Source: Hybos culiciformis (taxonomy: Eukaryota > Arthropoda > Insecta > Diptera > Hybotidae). From it: DNA of 64,000 bases. Of this stretch, positions 9,544 to 19,706 are shown in pieces (position 1 is the first letter of the stretch; each line of letters begins with the position of its first letter). Both the position numbers and the translations under genes were made by a program. The notes under the pieces were generated by a model. The model made no database searches. It saw nothing but the letters and a program-made list of their open reading frames with translations, and was not told the DNA's origin. The stretch lies in contig OZ023274.1 of NCBI GenBank assembly GCA_964007475.1, positions 58,548,076-58,612,075 on the forward strand. The letters are read 5' to 3'.

Positions 9544-9555
9544 AAAACTTAAAAA

Positions 9556-9665
9556 ATGTCCGACGACGACTACTCAATTCATTATTTACTAAGGAGAATT
9601 GAGCTGCTGCAGCAAGCAATTGCCGAGCAGACGAAGCAAAACGAGTCTATAACAAGGCAGATATC
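9556..9665 (+). pseudogene. coiled-coil gene copy 1, 5' part, split by gypsy
   Basis: The first 36 codons and 2 bases (MSDDDYSIHYLLRRIELLQQ...) of the gene that is intact at 61421-61759. The gypsy element at 9666 interrupts it right after GGCAGATATC. The downstream part resumes at 16756. The empty site in copy 2 reads GGCAGATATCCATAC. Confidence 0.9.
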
Positions 9666-10236
9666 TGTAGTGGCAACACTACATTCTACTAGGTAGCCTT
9701 TTTGAGTTGGCTGTGCAGCCTAAAGTAGTGCACGACTTAGGGATGTGAAGCCAACAATAAAACCGGCGCCCACTCCAATTCCAAAAACACACATTAACTT
9801 TGATAAAAGGAAGAATAAAAAAGTAAGAAGAGTTCTTGCCGAAGGTTGAACGTGAAAAGTCTAAAGTTAAAAGAAAAAATAAATTTTTATTAAGATTCGA
9901 TAGAAAATATTAAAAAACGGAATCAAAAATTTGTTTCAATTTAATATCAATCATACGAGGATATATTCTAGCGAACAGAAAAAATTAATTAATAGTTTAA
10001 TTTTTTTATAAATTAATTTCTACAAAAATAAAAATATTTTTTGTGTGGGACAATTTCCCAAAAATTAATTCTAAGTTTAATATAAGTTTAATAAGAAATA
10101 ATTAATTAAGATTATAATATAAAAATATATAAAAAGAAATAAAAAGGAGTGAACTAAAAATTGGTAGTGGTTAATTAATAATTAAGCAGCAGAATCTGCT
10201 TATATAAAATAAAACCTTCTGAGACACCACCGCCAT
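9666..10236 (+). repeat. 5' LTR of the young gypsy
   Basis: 571 bp beginning TGTAGTGGCAACACTACATT and ending ACACCACCGCCAT, with the same sequence as the 3' LTR. The 3' end lacks the usual CA. Confidence 0.95.
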
Positions 10237-10238
10237 AT

Positions 10239-10253
10239 TGGTGACCCCCACTG
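10239..10253 (+). promoter_or_regulatory. primer binding site of the young gypsy
   Basis: TGGTGACCCCCACTG starts two bases after the 5' LTR. It shares TGGTGACCCC with the minus-strand site at 6857-6876, so both elements probably use related tRNA primers. Confidence 0.8.
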
Positions 10254-11832
10254 TCGCACACAGTGCGATAAGAACACAAATCTCAACAATAATTTTTTGG
10301 TATCGGTCAACCCATAATAGGAAACCGACCATCCATAATAAAATTGCAGCTACAACACAAGTTCAAAAATTATCAAATCAAAAAGCGAATCGAGTGCAGG
10401 GATCTCTCACTCTTTTCGAACTCACTAAAAAACCATCAAAAAATAAAATATAAAATTCAAAAAGCGACGTAGGTACAGAACCTCGTCGAACTTCATAAAA
10501 TAAAAAAAAAAAATAATAAAAAAATAGAAGAAAGAAATTATCATCCATTTTTTTTTTCTCTATTTTATATAAAAAAAAAAAAATTATTCTTTGTTGGATT
10601 ACCATTGTTCCCAATAATAGCGCCAAAATTTTGTTAACAGAGCATCAAAAATTTTTAACAGAAATCATCAAAGAAACAACAGGTCACGTATACAAAATTA
10701 GCAGCGCAACAAATTATTATATCAACAACATCTGCACATAACAACTTAACTGTCTAATCACATTGCAGATCAACAACATCATACTTCAATATCATACTTC
10801 AACAACATCATACTAGTTACAACATCAGTTTTTGACAAGTATCGTAAACATTTTTTTTTGTTTATTAAATTATTATATTGTAAAAAAGAAAATTTTTTTT
10901 ATATTTAAAAAATTTATTTTTTATATAAATTCATACTTAATTTTTTTTTTTGATCAAAAATCATAGGATTTTTAATAAAAATTAAGGAACGAGTAGAATA
11001 ATTTTGTTTACAACATAAAGTTTTTTTTTTTACAACATAAAATATTTTTGGGAGCATAAAACTGCCCAATATAAATTTGTTATAAACGACAAAATTTTAT
11101 TTTTTGTTCCCAATACAAAAATTTTTTTTAAGTAAATCTAGAAACATTTTGGAATAAATTTTTTTTTTTTGCATAATTTTGTGTTTTGAATATAGAAATT
11201 CACAATTTAAAATCGTTATAAACGCCAAATATTTTTTTTGGGCTTCCAATACAAAAGTTTTTTTTTTCGGTAAGCATAAAAACTCTCAATACAAATTTAT
11301 TGCAAACACCAAAAAGAGGAAAGAAAATTTTTACAAAACAAAAAAGAAAATAAAAAAAAAAAAAAAAAAATAAAAAATTTTTTTTTTTTTCTTCCTCTCT
11401 GGAAAACGTAATACAATACAATTTTATAATAAAAGCCAAATAAAAATTTTTTTTAGAAACAATAATTTTAACAATAAAAAATTTTTTTTATATATTTTAT
11501 TTTTGAAATATACTTTCAATTAAACATTATATTATAATATACATACATAAATTTATAGCAATTAAATTTTTTTGTATAGCTACACATTACAATTCAATAA
11601 ATTCTCGTATGAATAACATATTAAGCGTAGAAACAATTAAATATTCATAATTAACATTCACATTAAGACATTATTAAATATCATTTAATCATTAATACTC
11701 TATCAACACTTGAATATTATTTTTTAATAAATTCTTTTCAACGTTCAACAAAATTCGTAACTACTTTAAATCGATAAAGTTGCAATAAAATTTTTTTTAA
11801 TTTTTATTGAAACTATTGAATATTGATTTTAA
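10254..11832 (+). other. long 5' leader of the young gypsy
   Basis: About 1.6 kb between primer site and gag, dominated by A and T homopolymer runs. Several short ATG frames exist on both strands (for example 10238-10453), but their translations are low complexity. Repeated forms of an AACACAAAA/TTTTTTT pattern (11040-11440) may be stuttering duplications. I see no gene. Confidence 0.7.
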
Positions 11833-12939
11833 ATGGCAGGCTCAAATACTAATTCGGACTCAAATCCAAAGTCAAATTCTTCGAATTCAAATTCAAATCC
11901 AAATTCTTCGGATTCTAATTCAAATTCAAATCCAAATTCTTCAAATTCTAATTCAAATTCTTCAAATTCTTCGGATTCTAATTCAAATTCAAATACTTCA
12001 AATTCTAATTCAAATTCTTCGAATTCTAATTCAAATTCTTCGAATTCTAATTCAAATTCTTCGAATCCAACTCCAAATGCTGAAAATTCGAATGACAACA
12101 CTAGTATCAACGCAATCAACATCCGATTACCCCAATTCTGGACACAAAACCCTTCTACATGGTTCATCCAAACGGAAGCACAGTTTAGTGCAAATCGAAT
12201 TTTTAATGATAACACTAAATATTCACTCACGGTAGCAGCTTTACCAGTTGAAGCTTGTGAATCAATTATTGACTTGTTATCAAATCCCCCCACCATAAAT
12301 AAATATGCACAGATTAAAAACGCTCTTATAGAGAGAAATTCAGTTTCAGAAACTAAACGTTTAGAAACTTTGTTTGCCAATCAAGACACAGGCGATCGAA
12401 AACCTTCAGAGATCTTAAGATCCATACGTCAATTAGCTGGCAATTCGTTTACTGAAGATATTATCAAAAATCTTTGGATTCGCAAACTTCCTCAAGTCGT
12501 CAAAATAGCTATCATTTCGGTTGGTGACAAAACTTTGGATCAACTTACTTCTATAGCAGACAATATCTTCGAAGCTCATCACACTTCTGCAATTTTTCAA
12601 ATTTCAAACCCTAATCCTGATGTCGGTCAGAGATTATCTCGGTTAGAAGCAATGATAGAAAGAATAGACATCAAATTTAAAAATTTTAGAAATCCAAATA
12701 GAGATCATAATCCAAGTAGAGATCGTAATAGAACCAACACAGATCATAAAGGTTCAAGATCTAATCTTAATGACGAAAATAATCAATCTCAATCCAACAC
12801 TAAACCAAATAAGAATCGTAACAGGAATAGATCTTCGTCAAATTCTAATGTAAGCCGCGCTTGTTGGTATCATCGTACCTTCGGTAACAAAGCAAAGAAA
12901 TGCACTTGCGACAACACAGATAACGCGACCCCAAACTAA
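11833..12939 (+). CDS. gag: Gag of the young gypsy
   Basis: A 368-aa capsid/nucleocapsid precursor. The first ~85 residues are almost only Ser, Asn and Asp (TCAAATTCTAATTCG-type codon repeats). The conserved gag core follows (ITLPQF-like segment with [10 protein letters not shown] and LWIRKLP), then a basic Asn/Arg/Ser-rich region. It closes with [14 protein letters not shown] near residue 344, the finger-like motif usual in this gypsy gag type. The stop TAA at 12937-12939 comes right after a slippery heptamer. Other frames across the Ser/Asn repeat are shadows. Ser/Asn tract length may vary between copies. Confidence 0.93.
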   Translation: MAGSNTNSDSNPKSNSSNSNSNPNSSDSNSNSNPNSSNSNSNSSNSSDSNSNSNTSNSNSNSSNSNSNSSNSNSNSSNPTPNAENSNDNTSINAINIRLPQFWTQNPSTWFIQTEAQFSANRIFNDNTKYSLTVAALPVEACESIIDLLSNPPTINKYAQIKNALIERNSVSETKRLETLFANQDTGDRKPSEILRSIRQLAGNSFTEDIIKNLWIRKLPQVVKIAIISVGDKTLDQLTSIADNIFEAHHTSAIFQISNPNPDVGQRLSRLEAMIERIDIKFKNFRNPNRDHNPSRDRNRTNTDHKGSRSNLNDENNQSQSNTKPNKNRNRNRSSSNSNVSRACWYHRTFGNKAKKCTCDNTDNATPN

Positions 12940-15938
12940 CATGCCAACCTGCTTTAGCGACGAGCAGCGGTGGCAATATCAATAGTCGTCTCTTCATTTT
13001 AGATAATATCAATAACATCAAATTTCTAATTGATACGGGTGCCGACCTATCGGTCATCCCTACTATCAATAAAAATTCTAGACCCGATAACTTAATACTT
13101 TCTGCAGCCAATGGTTCAAACATTAGAACGTTCGGTTCCAAAATGTTAAAACTTAACCTAGGGCTAAGAAGAAACTTTATACACCAATTCGTCCAAGCAG
13201 ACATAGACCGCGCAATTATCGGTGCCGATTTCTTAAATAAATACGGTTTAGTAGTAGACATAAAAAATAAAAGATTAATCGACCCCTTAACTAGCTTATA
13301 CATAAAAACCATTTCAATTCAGAGCAAAACTCCAACACCAAAAATACTTTTGTTAGATAACGAATTTTCGCAAATAATTAGAGAATTCCCTTCAATAATC
13401 GAAGCTCCTAATTATTTCAAACCCGTTTTACACAATGTCACTCACCACATTAACACAACAGGTTCTCTTCCTATATCTCGTGCTAGACGACTAGACGTTA
13501 CTCGCCTAAACGTAGCTAAGAAAGAATTTGAGTTAATGACTGAAATTGGAATTTGCCAACCATCATCCTCGCCAGTCTCATCTCCTCTTCACATGGTGAA
13601 AAAGAGAGATAGCCCCGACTGGAGACCATGTGGTGATTACCGTCAACTAAATACAGTCACCATACCAGATAGGTACCCAATTCCACACCTGCAAAACTTC
13701 GCTACAAACCTAAATGGATGCAAAATCTTTTCTAAAATTGATTTAGTTCGTGCATTCCATTTAATACCAGTAGCGAAAGAGGAAACGGCAGTGACTACAC
13801 CGATGGGCTTGTTTGAATTCAGACGTATGCCTTTTGGTCTTCGCAACGCCGCACAGACATTTCAACGCTTTATTAACGAAGTTTGCAAAGGGTTAGATTT
13901 TTCATTTGTCTATATAGACGATATATTAGTAGCATCAAAAGACTCAACCACACACACAAAACAACTTAGATTATTATTTTCACGCCTACACGAATACGGC
14001 ATAACAGTTAATTTAGCTAAGTGTGTTTTCGGTGTAGACAGTTTAAAATTTCTTGGACACACGATCACACAAAAAGGCATTATACCCTCAGAAGACAGAG
14101 TAAAAACTATTTTAGATTTCCCGGTACCCAACTCTTTAAAATCAGCCCAAAGATTCTTAGGGATGATTAACTTTTACCATCGTTTTATCCCGAATATCGC
14201 TAAGATAGTTGCACCTATATATGAACATCTTACTCACTTCGGAAAATCAAAATCCAAAAAGAAAGATTTCATATGGTCCGACACTTTGAATGAACCTTTT
14301 GAGAACGCAAAAAAAGCGCTGGCCAATGCAACATTATTAGTTTTCCCAGCAGAAAATGTAAAATACAGCATCACCACTGACGCTTCCGACATAGCATTAG
14401 GCGCTGTTTTACAGCAGTATGCATCAAGTTTTTGGGAACCATTAGCATTTTTCTCCCGCAAACTAACACCTGCGGAGAAAAAATATTCAGCTTTTGATCG
14501 CGAACTTCTTGCAATGTATGCCGCTGTCAAACATTTTCGTTACGCAATAGAAGGTAGAAATTTTACAATTTTTACAGACCATAAACCACTTTTAAATGCA
14601 ATCGCTTCAAAAACGGAAAGAAACCCTCGTCAAACACGACACTTAGATTTTATTTCCCAATTTTCAACAGACATCCAACATATTTCAGGCACTAATAATA
14701 TAGTAGCCGATAGTCTATCTCGCATTGAAGAAATAAATTCAGAGCTTATTTTACAATACGATCTTAAAAAAATTTCAGAACTTCAAGAAAACGACCCAGA
14801 ACTCCAAAAAATTCTTCAAGATTCAAATTCAAATAAATCTTCAATGAAATTAGAAAAACTCATTTTACCTGAACTCTCAATTTTTTGTGAAACTTCGACT
14901 GGCACCTTCCGGCCATACATACCCTTATCGTTAAGACGTTCTATTTTCTTACAACTGCACAATATATCCCACCCAGGCATTCGTGCAACTAGAAAACTAA
15001 TAACGGCGCGATACTTTTGGCCTAGAATAAATGTTGACATCAATCATTGGACTAAGGCTTGTAAACCGTGCCAACAGACCAAGATTCAACGTCATACAAC
15101 TCCAGTTCCAGGCGAATTCAAAGTACCTTCAGGTAGATTCGAACATATCCACATGGATATCGTAGGACCATTTCCCCCATCAAACAATTTTACACACATA
15201 CTTACCATAGTAGATCGTTTCACTCGATGGCCCGAAGCATACTGCATTTCGGATACAACCGCAAAAACAGTAGCAAAATGCTTCGTATCAAATTGGATCT
15301 CGAGATTTGGCTGTCCTTCTATTTTAACAACAGACCAAGGAGCCCAATTCGAATCCAAACTCTTCACAGAGCTTACCTCTTTAATAGGAGTCCACAGAAC
15401 TAGAACAACCCCGTATCATCCCCAATCGAACGGTTTAGTTGAAAGGTTTCATCGTCAGTTAAAAGATTGTCTTCGAGCACGACAAAATTCTTTAAATTGG
15501 AGCTTAGAACTACCAATAGTCTTGTTAGGAATCCGCGCTTCAGTAAAGGAAGATCTTAAGTGTTCACCAGCCGAAATGGTGTATGGCCAGACAATTCGTC
15601 TACCCGGTGAATTTTTCGTCGAACCTAACACAAACAATAATTTAAATGATACAGATACAATTATAACTAATCTTAGAAATGTTATGCAAAACCTAGTTCC
15701 TACTCCAACTAGAACAAATAGGAAAGTCGAAATTTTCGTACCAAAAGAACTCAATTCGTGCGATTTCGTCTGGGTTAGAAACGATAAAATCAAACCTTCA
15801 CTAACACCTACTTATGACGGACCGTACAAGGTAGTTAGACGTTTAAGAAATGCTTTTGTTCTCGAAATCAAAAACAAAACTGTCACAATCAACGTAGATC
15901 GAATTAAACCAGCATTCGGAGTTAATTCTATTAAATAA
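12924..15938 (+). CDS. pol: Pol of the young gypsy (PR-RT-RNase H-IN)
   Basis: The pol frame opens at 12924, 16 bases before the end of gag and -1 to it; the first ATG (13143) lies after the protease active site and is not a likely start. Protease: [10 protein letters not shown] at about 13026-13055. RT: YIDD at about 13911-13922. RNase H: TTDASD and TDHKPLL. Integrase: finger HNISHPG...CKPC, then D,D,E in [15 protein letters not shown] and NGLVERFH. The C-terminus ends [10 protein letters not shown]. The reading frame is complete and uninterrupted. Pol reverse-transcribes and integrates the element in cytoplasmic particles and the nucleus. Confidence 0.95.
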   Translation, partial: RDPKLTCQPALATSSGGNINSRLFILDNINNIKFLIDTGADLSVIPTINKNSRPDNLILSAANGSNIRTFGSKMLKLNLGLRRNFIHQFVQADIDRAIIGADFLNKYGLVVDIKNKRLIDPLTSLYIKTISIQSKTPTPKILLLDNEFSQIIREFPSIIEAPNYFKPVLHNVTHHINTTGSLPISRARRLDVTRLNVAKKEFELMTEIGICQPSSSPVSSPLHMVKKRDSPDWRPCGDYRQLNTVTIPDRYPIPHLQNFATNLNGCKIFSKIDLVRAFHLIPVAKEETAVTTPMGLFEFRRMPFGLRNAAQTFQRFINEVCKGLDFSFVYIDDILVASKDSTTHTKQLRLLFSRLHEYGITVNLAKCVFGVDSLKFLGHTITQKGIIPSEDRVKTILDFPVPNSLKSAQRFLGMINFYHRFIPNIAKIVAPIYEHLTHFGKSKSKKKDFIWSDTLNEPFENAKKALANATLLVFPAENVKYSITTDASDIALGAVLQQYASSFWEPLAFFSRKLTPAEKKYSAFDRELLAMYAAVKHFRYAIEGRNFTIFTDHKPLLNAIASKTERNPRQTRHLDFISQFSTDIQHISGTNNIVADSLSRIEEINSELILQYDLKKISELQENDPELQKILQDSNSNKSSMKLEKLILPELSIFCETSTGTFRPYIPLSLRRSIFLQLHNISHPGIRATRKLITARYFWPRINVDINHWTKACKPCQQTKIQRHTTPVPGEFKVPSGRFEHIHMDIVGPFPPSNNFTHILTIVDRFTRWPEAYCISDTTAKTVAKCFVSNWISRFGCPSILTTDQGAQFESKLFTELTSLIGVHRTRTTPYHPQSNGLVERFHRQLKDCLRARQNSLNWSLELPIVLLGIRASVKEDLKCSPAEMVYGQTIRLPGEFFVEPNTNNNLNDTDTIITNLRNVMQNLVPTPTRTNRKVEIFVPKELNSCDFVWVRNDKIKPSLTPTYDGPYKVVRRLRNAFVLEIKNKTVTINVDRIKPAFGVNSIK
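12930..12936 (+). promoter_or_regulatory. -1 frameshift heptamer CCCAAAC
   Basis: In the gag frame: C CCA AAC, then TAA. This fits X XXY YYZ exactly, and a -1 slip continues into pol (CTA ACA TGC). It lies in the short gag-pol overlap 12924-12939. I did not model a downstream pseudoknot. Confidence 0.75.
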
Positions 15939-16179
15939 ATAAATGCCATATAAAAGCAATTTTTCCTAACTTAAAACTTAAATATATATATTTCTTGTTT
16001 TTTTAAAAATAAAAATTTGAATTCAACCATTTCATAATGTAAACACATTATTACATTCATTTCGTAGTTCATAAATAAAATTTTTTTTTGAATAATGTAA
16101 CAGCGATACATTATTTTAATCAAAAGAAAAATTAATTTCAAAAATAACCAAATTTTAATTTTCACTCAAGGAAGGGTGA
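15939..16179 (+). other. 3' untranslated region and polypurine tract
   Basis: A/T-rich 3' region with no gene. It ends with AAGGAAGGGTGA (16168-16179) directly before the 3' LTR, which is the polypurine tract. No env gene is present. Confidence 0.8.
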
Positions 16180-16750
16180 TGTAGTGGCAACACTACATTC
16201 TACTAGGTAGCCTTTTTGAGTTGGCTGTGCAGCCTAAAGTAGTGCACGACTTAGGGATGTGAAGCCAACAATAAAACCGGCGCCCACTCCAATTCCAAAA
16301 ACACACATTAACTTTGATAAAAGGAAGAATAAAAAAGTAAGAAGAGTTCTTGCCGAAGGTTGAACGTGAAAAGTCTAAAGTTAAAAGAAAAAATAAATTT
16401 TTATTAAGATTCGATAGAAAATATTAAAAAACGGAATCAAAAATTTGTTTCAATTTAATATCAATCATACGAGGATATATTCTAGCGAACAGAAAAAATT
16501 AATTAATAGTTTAATTTTTTTATAAATTAATTTCTACAAAAATAAAAATATTTTTTGTGTGGGACAATTTCCCAAAAATTAATTCTAAGTTTAATATAAG
16601 TTTAATAAGAAATAATTAATTAAGATTATAATATAAAAATATATAAAAAGAAATAAAAAGGAGTGAACTAAAAATTGGTAGTGGTTAATTAATAATTAAG
16701 CAGCAGAATCTGCTTATATAAAATAAAACCTTCTGAGACACCACCGCCAT
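16180..16750 (+). repeat. 3' LTR of the young gypsy
   Basis: 571 bp with the same length and apparently the same sequence as 9666-10236. It is followed by the target duplication ATATC and the second half of the coiled-coil gene. Confidence 0.95.
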
Positions 16751-16755
16751 ATATC

Positions 16756-16985
16756 CATACAAGAGGCGGGGGCCAGCGTCGACTTTGATATGATGCACTC
16801 ATTCCTGCGAGTCGCCCAAGAGCGGGTGCGCCAGCAAACAAATGAGCTTCTCAGACAGGAGGAGTAGGATCAGCGAGATGCTGAACGAGAGAGAGGAGAT
16901 GCAAGAGGAAATTCACAACCTTCAGAACGCTCTCCAGCAGCATAAAGATTTGCTGGTTGAGGTGGTTGCAGATCAAAAGAAGTAA
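16756..16985 (+). pseudogene. coiled-coil gene copy 1, 3' part with frameshift
   Basis: Continuation of the gene broken at 9665. Compared with 61531-61759 it has one extra base (GGAGGAGTAGG for GGAGCGTAGG, about 16861-16866), which creates a TAG in frame. Copy 1 is therefore dead twice: by the gypsy insertion and by a frameshift. Otherwise the two copies match. Confidence 0.9.
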
Positions 16986-17886
16986 AAAAATAAAATAAAA
17001 AATAGAATAAAAAAATTATATTAAAAATAGAAAAATTAAAAGAAATAAAAAAATTTTAGTTTATTTTAAAGTTTTTTATTGTTAATCATAATATTAATAG
17101 GTATAGAGAAAAAGTATAGAGAAGAGACGTCTATTGGAATTAGGCTTGCCAGATAAAAATTTCTAAAAAACGTATCCACAAAAATTTAAGTGCATAAAAA
17201 AGAAAGCAAAATGTAGGTAAATGTTATATAATTGAATTGCATTTTTTAAAAAAATGAATTAAATATAGCGTCATTGCGAAATTTTTAATTAAATATGACA
17301 GAACCCTTTAAATAAACAAATGAGCAATTCTATCCTTTAAACAAAAAACGCTGCATAATATAAACGAGAGCCAGCAGTATAATATAAACGAAACTGCGCT
17401 CGTAATACGAAAATGGTAAATTTATGTTTTGCTTTTAAAATTAAATAATAAAGTTTTCAATAAAAAGAAAAAACCTATAACTGGAAATAAATAAATCGTC
17501 AAAACGTACTTCATCCAAAACAATCATAATTAGCTGAAGCAAAACAATAACATCCGCCGGAAGTGAGTTTCATGTTAAAATGAGCTTCTTATAGGTAAAA
17601 ATAACATCCGCCGGAAATGAATATGTATAAAGAATAATAATTATCATTTCCGGCAGGTGTTATTATTGTTAAAAATGAGCTTCTTATAGGCAAAAATAAC
17701 GTCCGCCGGAAATGAATATGTATAAAGAATAATAATTATCATTTCCTGCAGATGTTATTATTTTTATCAGCAAGATCAAGCTGATGTCATTATTTTAATC
17801 AGCAGAAACAGAGTAAAATGTTAGTATAATTATCGAGTGAAATTTAATATTAAATTATATTAAATTCAAACAGCGAAGAAGAAATC
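16986..17886 (+). other. spacer between cassette genes 2 and 3, with hairpin repeats
   Basis: No gene seen. It contains a near-repeat GCATAATATAAACGAGAGCC / GTATAATATAAACGAAACTG around 17352-17396 and the inverted-repeat block at 17541-17775. Just upstream of gene 3 lies TAGTATAATTATCGAGTG, which is TAGTATAAATATCGAGTG in copy 2 (a better TATA box). It is nearly identical to 61760-62660. Confidence 0.6.
17541..17775. repeat. tandem hairpins with CCGCCGGAAATGA
   Basis: Two 95-bp units start TGAGCTTCTTATAGG at 17581 and 17676, with a partial unit before. In each, AATAACATCCGCCGGAAATGA is followed about 23 bases on by its imperfect inverse, TCATTTCCGGCAGGTGTTATT in the first unit and TCATTTCCTGCAGATGTTATT in the second. 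They can fold into hairpins. Copy 2 has the same at about 62315-62549. Confidence 0.8.
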
Positions 17887-18294
17887 ATGGATCGATACAA
17901 CAATAAAGAAAATTTTTATCCAGGACATCAAGTGCCTTATTATTTAGAATTAAATGATGTTCAGAAGCCTGACACAGTCAATTTTTTCAATGAAGATATT
18001 CAAGAGAAGAAGTTTTTGAGTATGGGAGCAATGGAAATCGGACATTGCTATCAAATTATAAAACTTGAGCATGAGAATACAAATTTTGGATTGAAATGGG
18101 TTGTAACCACAACGAATTATAAAATAATTATTCCAGAGAGATATGGGAGAAAATTAAATCAAGCGCAACTTAATGAAATTAATGCAGGAGGATTTAGCTT
18201 AATTAATCAAGGGAAAACAGAAGATGATTTAAGCTACATTATGAATTTGGAGCATACTCCTAATTCTCAAAAACATTTAGCGCAAATGCAATAA
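17887..18294 (+). CDS. 135-aa protein, cassette gene 3 (copy 1)
   Basis: I cannot assign a family. The protein begins MDRYNNKENFYPGHQVPYYL. Its C-terminal ~85 residues have alternating hydrophobic pattern: MEIGHCYQIIKL, then TNFGLKWVVTT, IIIPERYG, and INAGGFSLINQGK. This looks like a small beta-barrel domain of the type xxIGxxYxI...G...V...LPxRf, which I remember from small proteins near insect mobile elements. Nucleic-acid binding would be a guess. It is identical to 62661-63068. The ATG follows AGCGAAGAAGAAATC and the frame has no competing upstream start. Confidence 0.75.
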   Translation: MDRYNNKENFYPGHQVPYYLELNDVQKPDTVNFFNEDIQEKKFLSMGAMEIGHCYQIIKLEHENTNFGLKWVVTTTNYKIIIPERYGRKLNQAQLNEINAGGFSLINQGKTEDDLSYIMNLEHTPNSQKHLAQMQ

Positions 18295-18728
18295 TGTTTA
18301 AATAAATATAAATAAATAAATTTTTATCAAGGTAATCAGTCTTTTATTAGTATTAGTATTAAATTCAGTATAAGGAGGATATAGCTTAATAAATAAAGGA
18401 TAAGCTCAAATGCAATAAATAGAGAATTTTTGTTTAAATAACTTTAGTGTTCTATTAACATTTAAAGGATCATGTTTTGGTTTGAGTCTATTAAAGCTGA
18501 TCAGAAGTATTGCATTTGCATGTCTTCATGGTTAAAAATGCGCATTGTTGGGGCTACTGTTGCTACTAGAGGAGGGTATATGGTTATGAGTTTACAGTTA
18601 ATTTTATAATTGCACAAATTCAGTAATATTACTCAAATATTGCATTAAAATATTGCACCATTAAAATTTTATTTGAATATTGCGTCGTAAAAATAAAATA
18701 AAAAAAAAATACCTTGTGATTAACACTT
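18295..18728 (+). other. spacer between cassette genes 3 and 4
   Basis: A/T-rich with no gene seen. Repeated ATTGCATT/ATATTGCA motifs occur at 18640-18690. It ends in an A-run before the gene 4 ATG. Copy 2: 63069-63502. Confidence 0.5.
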
Positions 18729-18968
18729 ATGGGTAAAACAGAATCTAAGCACATAGCCCCTTCCAATTCGGGCACTGTGGTGAATACCGTCGAGGTACAC
18801 CAAGCGTCGATAGTTAATAATGATATCATTATTCTTCTATATATACTAACTATACTTTCAGTACTATCGGCCGCATATCGAATATATAAAATGTGGCATA
18901 ATTCCACGAAGAAAAAATACTTCAATAAGGGTCAATCTATGGTCGCATTTAGGGATTGCAAATTTTGA
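18729..18968 (+). CDS. N-myristoyl/transmembrane-type small protein, copy 1 (altered tail)
   Basis: Function unknown. The N-terminus MGKTESKH fits an N-myristoylation signal (Gly2, Ser6, Lys7). A polar stretch and one membrane segment (about residues 34-52, IIILLYILTILSVLSAAY) follow, then a basic tail (KKKYF). It would sit on a membrane with a short basic cytoplasmic end. Here a deleted hAT at 18950 replaces the last residues, so the frame ends ...MVAFRDCKF. The intact form at 63503-63730 ends ...MVALA. A diverged remnant is at 33257-33358, upstream of gypsy B. Confidence 0.7.
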   Translation: MGKTESKHIAPSNSGTVVNTVEVHQASIVNNDIIILLYILTILSVLSAAYRIYKMWHNSTKKKYFNKGQSMVAFRDCKF

Positions 18969-19698
18969 CGATAATAAAAAAATCGGAATTCGGAATTCGA
19001 AATTAAATATTTTCGGAATTCGGTCGAATTCCGAAATATTATTAATTTTTTTTATGTCTATACAAATAATAAAAATAACTTATTTGAGATAATTCATTGT
19101 TATTTATTGACTAAAAAATACTTTTTTTAAAAATAAAAATGGAACATACTGTAAAATTATACCAAATTCAATTATTAAATAACAATAATAGTTAAAAAAC
19201 TATATTATTTAAAACGAAATATAAACATAAAATTATTGTACAGAAACATTCTAATTTGGCATATCATTTAACAATAAAAAATATAAAATTATTGTTTTAT
19301 TTGCCTAAAATATGCTTCGAGGAAGCAGAGATTATTTAAAGCTGCGTCTCCGAGTCTCGAACGAACTTTTGTACAAAAGTTACCTGCAATTGAGAAAGCT
19401 CGCTCAGACTCCATGCTCGATGGCGGAATCAAAATCAAAAATGAGTAGGCGGACTCTAATATTTTGCCACGAAAGCCGTTCTCTTCAAAGAATTTCATTT
19501 CAGATTTAATTTTTATAGAATTAGAATATAGAATTAGAATATAGAATATAAACGAAAACATTATTTAAAAGTTGGTGAGAGCACGAAAAAATAAATTTTA
19601 ATTTCGGAATTCGCTGGGAAATTTTCGGAATTCGAAACTATATTATGAAAACGAATTCCGGAATTCTCGAATTTCGAATTTCGAATGTGCAATCCCTA
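18950..19698 (-). mobile_element. internally deleted hAT transposon
   Basis: A 749-bp element with TAGGGATTGCA / TGCAATCCCTA terminal repeats and an 8-bp target duplication GTCGCATT (18942-18949 and 19699-19706). Copy 2 has the empty site GGTCGCATTGGCATAG at 63716-63731. It carries only the 3' part of a transposase gene on the minus strand, so it is non-autonomous. Confidence 0.93.
19289..19561 (-). pseudogene. hAT transposase C-terminal dimerisation fragment
   Basis: A 90-residue frame with ILIPPSSMESERAFSIAGNF and CTKVRSRLGDAALNNLCFL, the classic hAT C-terminal dimerisation domain. The catalytic region and DNA-binding finger are missing, matching the internal deletion of the host element. 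The frame's ATG is not meaningful. Confidence 0.88.
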
Positions 19699-19706
19699 GT
19701 CGCATT

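Larger units (their letters stand above)
8730..9555. repeat. palindromic divergent promoter with 227-bp direct repeats
   Basis: The left arm (about 8730-9020) recurs inverted on the right, mostly twice. Landmarks such as AGCATTTACTATTAAATGCA and GCGTAGATAAGAAATTTTTC appear once leftwards and twice rightwards. The right side is a direct repeat with ATTTGATAAAAG at 9010, 9237 and 9465 (period 227-228). The outermost part of both arms carries the same core promoter, facing outward to gene 1 (minus) and gene 2 (plus). Iteron-like repeats in a palindrome could also act as a replication origin or enhancer. Copy 2 has the same structure at 60595-61420. Confidence 0.85.
9666..16750 (+). mobile_element. 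young full-length Ty3/gypsy retrotransposon
   Basis: Complete element of about 7085 bp: 5' LTR 9666-10236, primer site 10239, gag, pol, polypurine tract and 3' LTR 16180-16750. The two 571-bp LTRs look identical by eye. The target duplication ATATC is at 9661-9665 and 16751-16755 (a 4-bp duplication TATC with LTRs one base longer is equally possible). Copy 2 shows the empty site at 61521-61535. Gag and pol are open, so it may be active or very recently active. Confidence 0.95.

Noticed and set aside
10378..10626. Minus-strand frame in the gypsy leader
   Set aside because: Phe/Lys-rich translation of A/T runs.
11807..12380. IQIQILRI- and FEFELE-type frames
   Set aside because: Shadows of the Ser/Asn codon repeat of gag.
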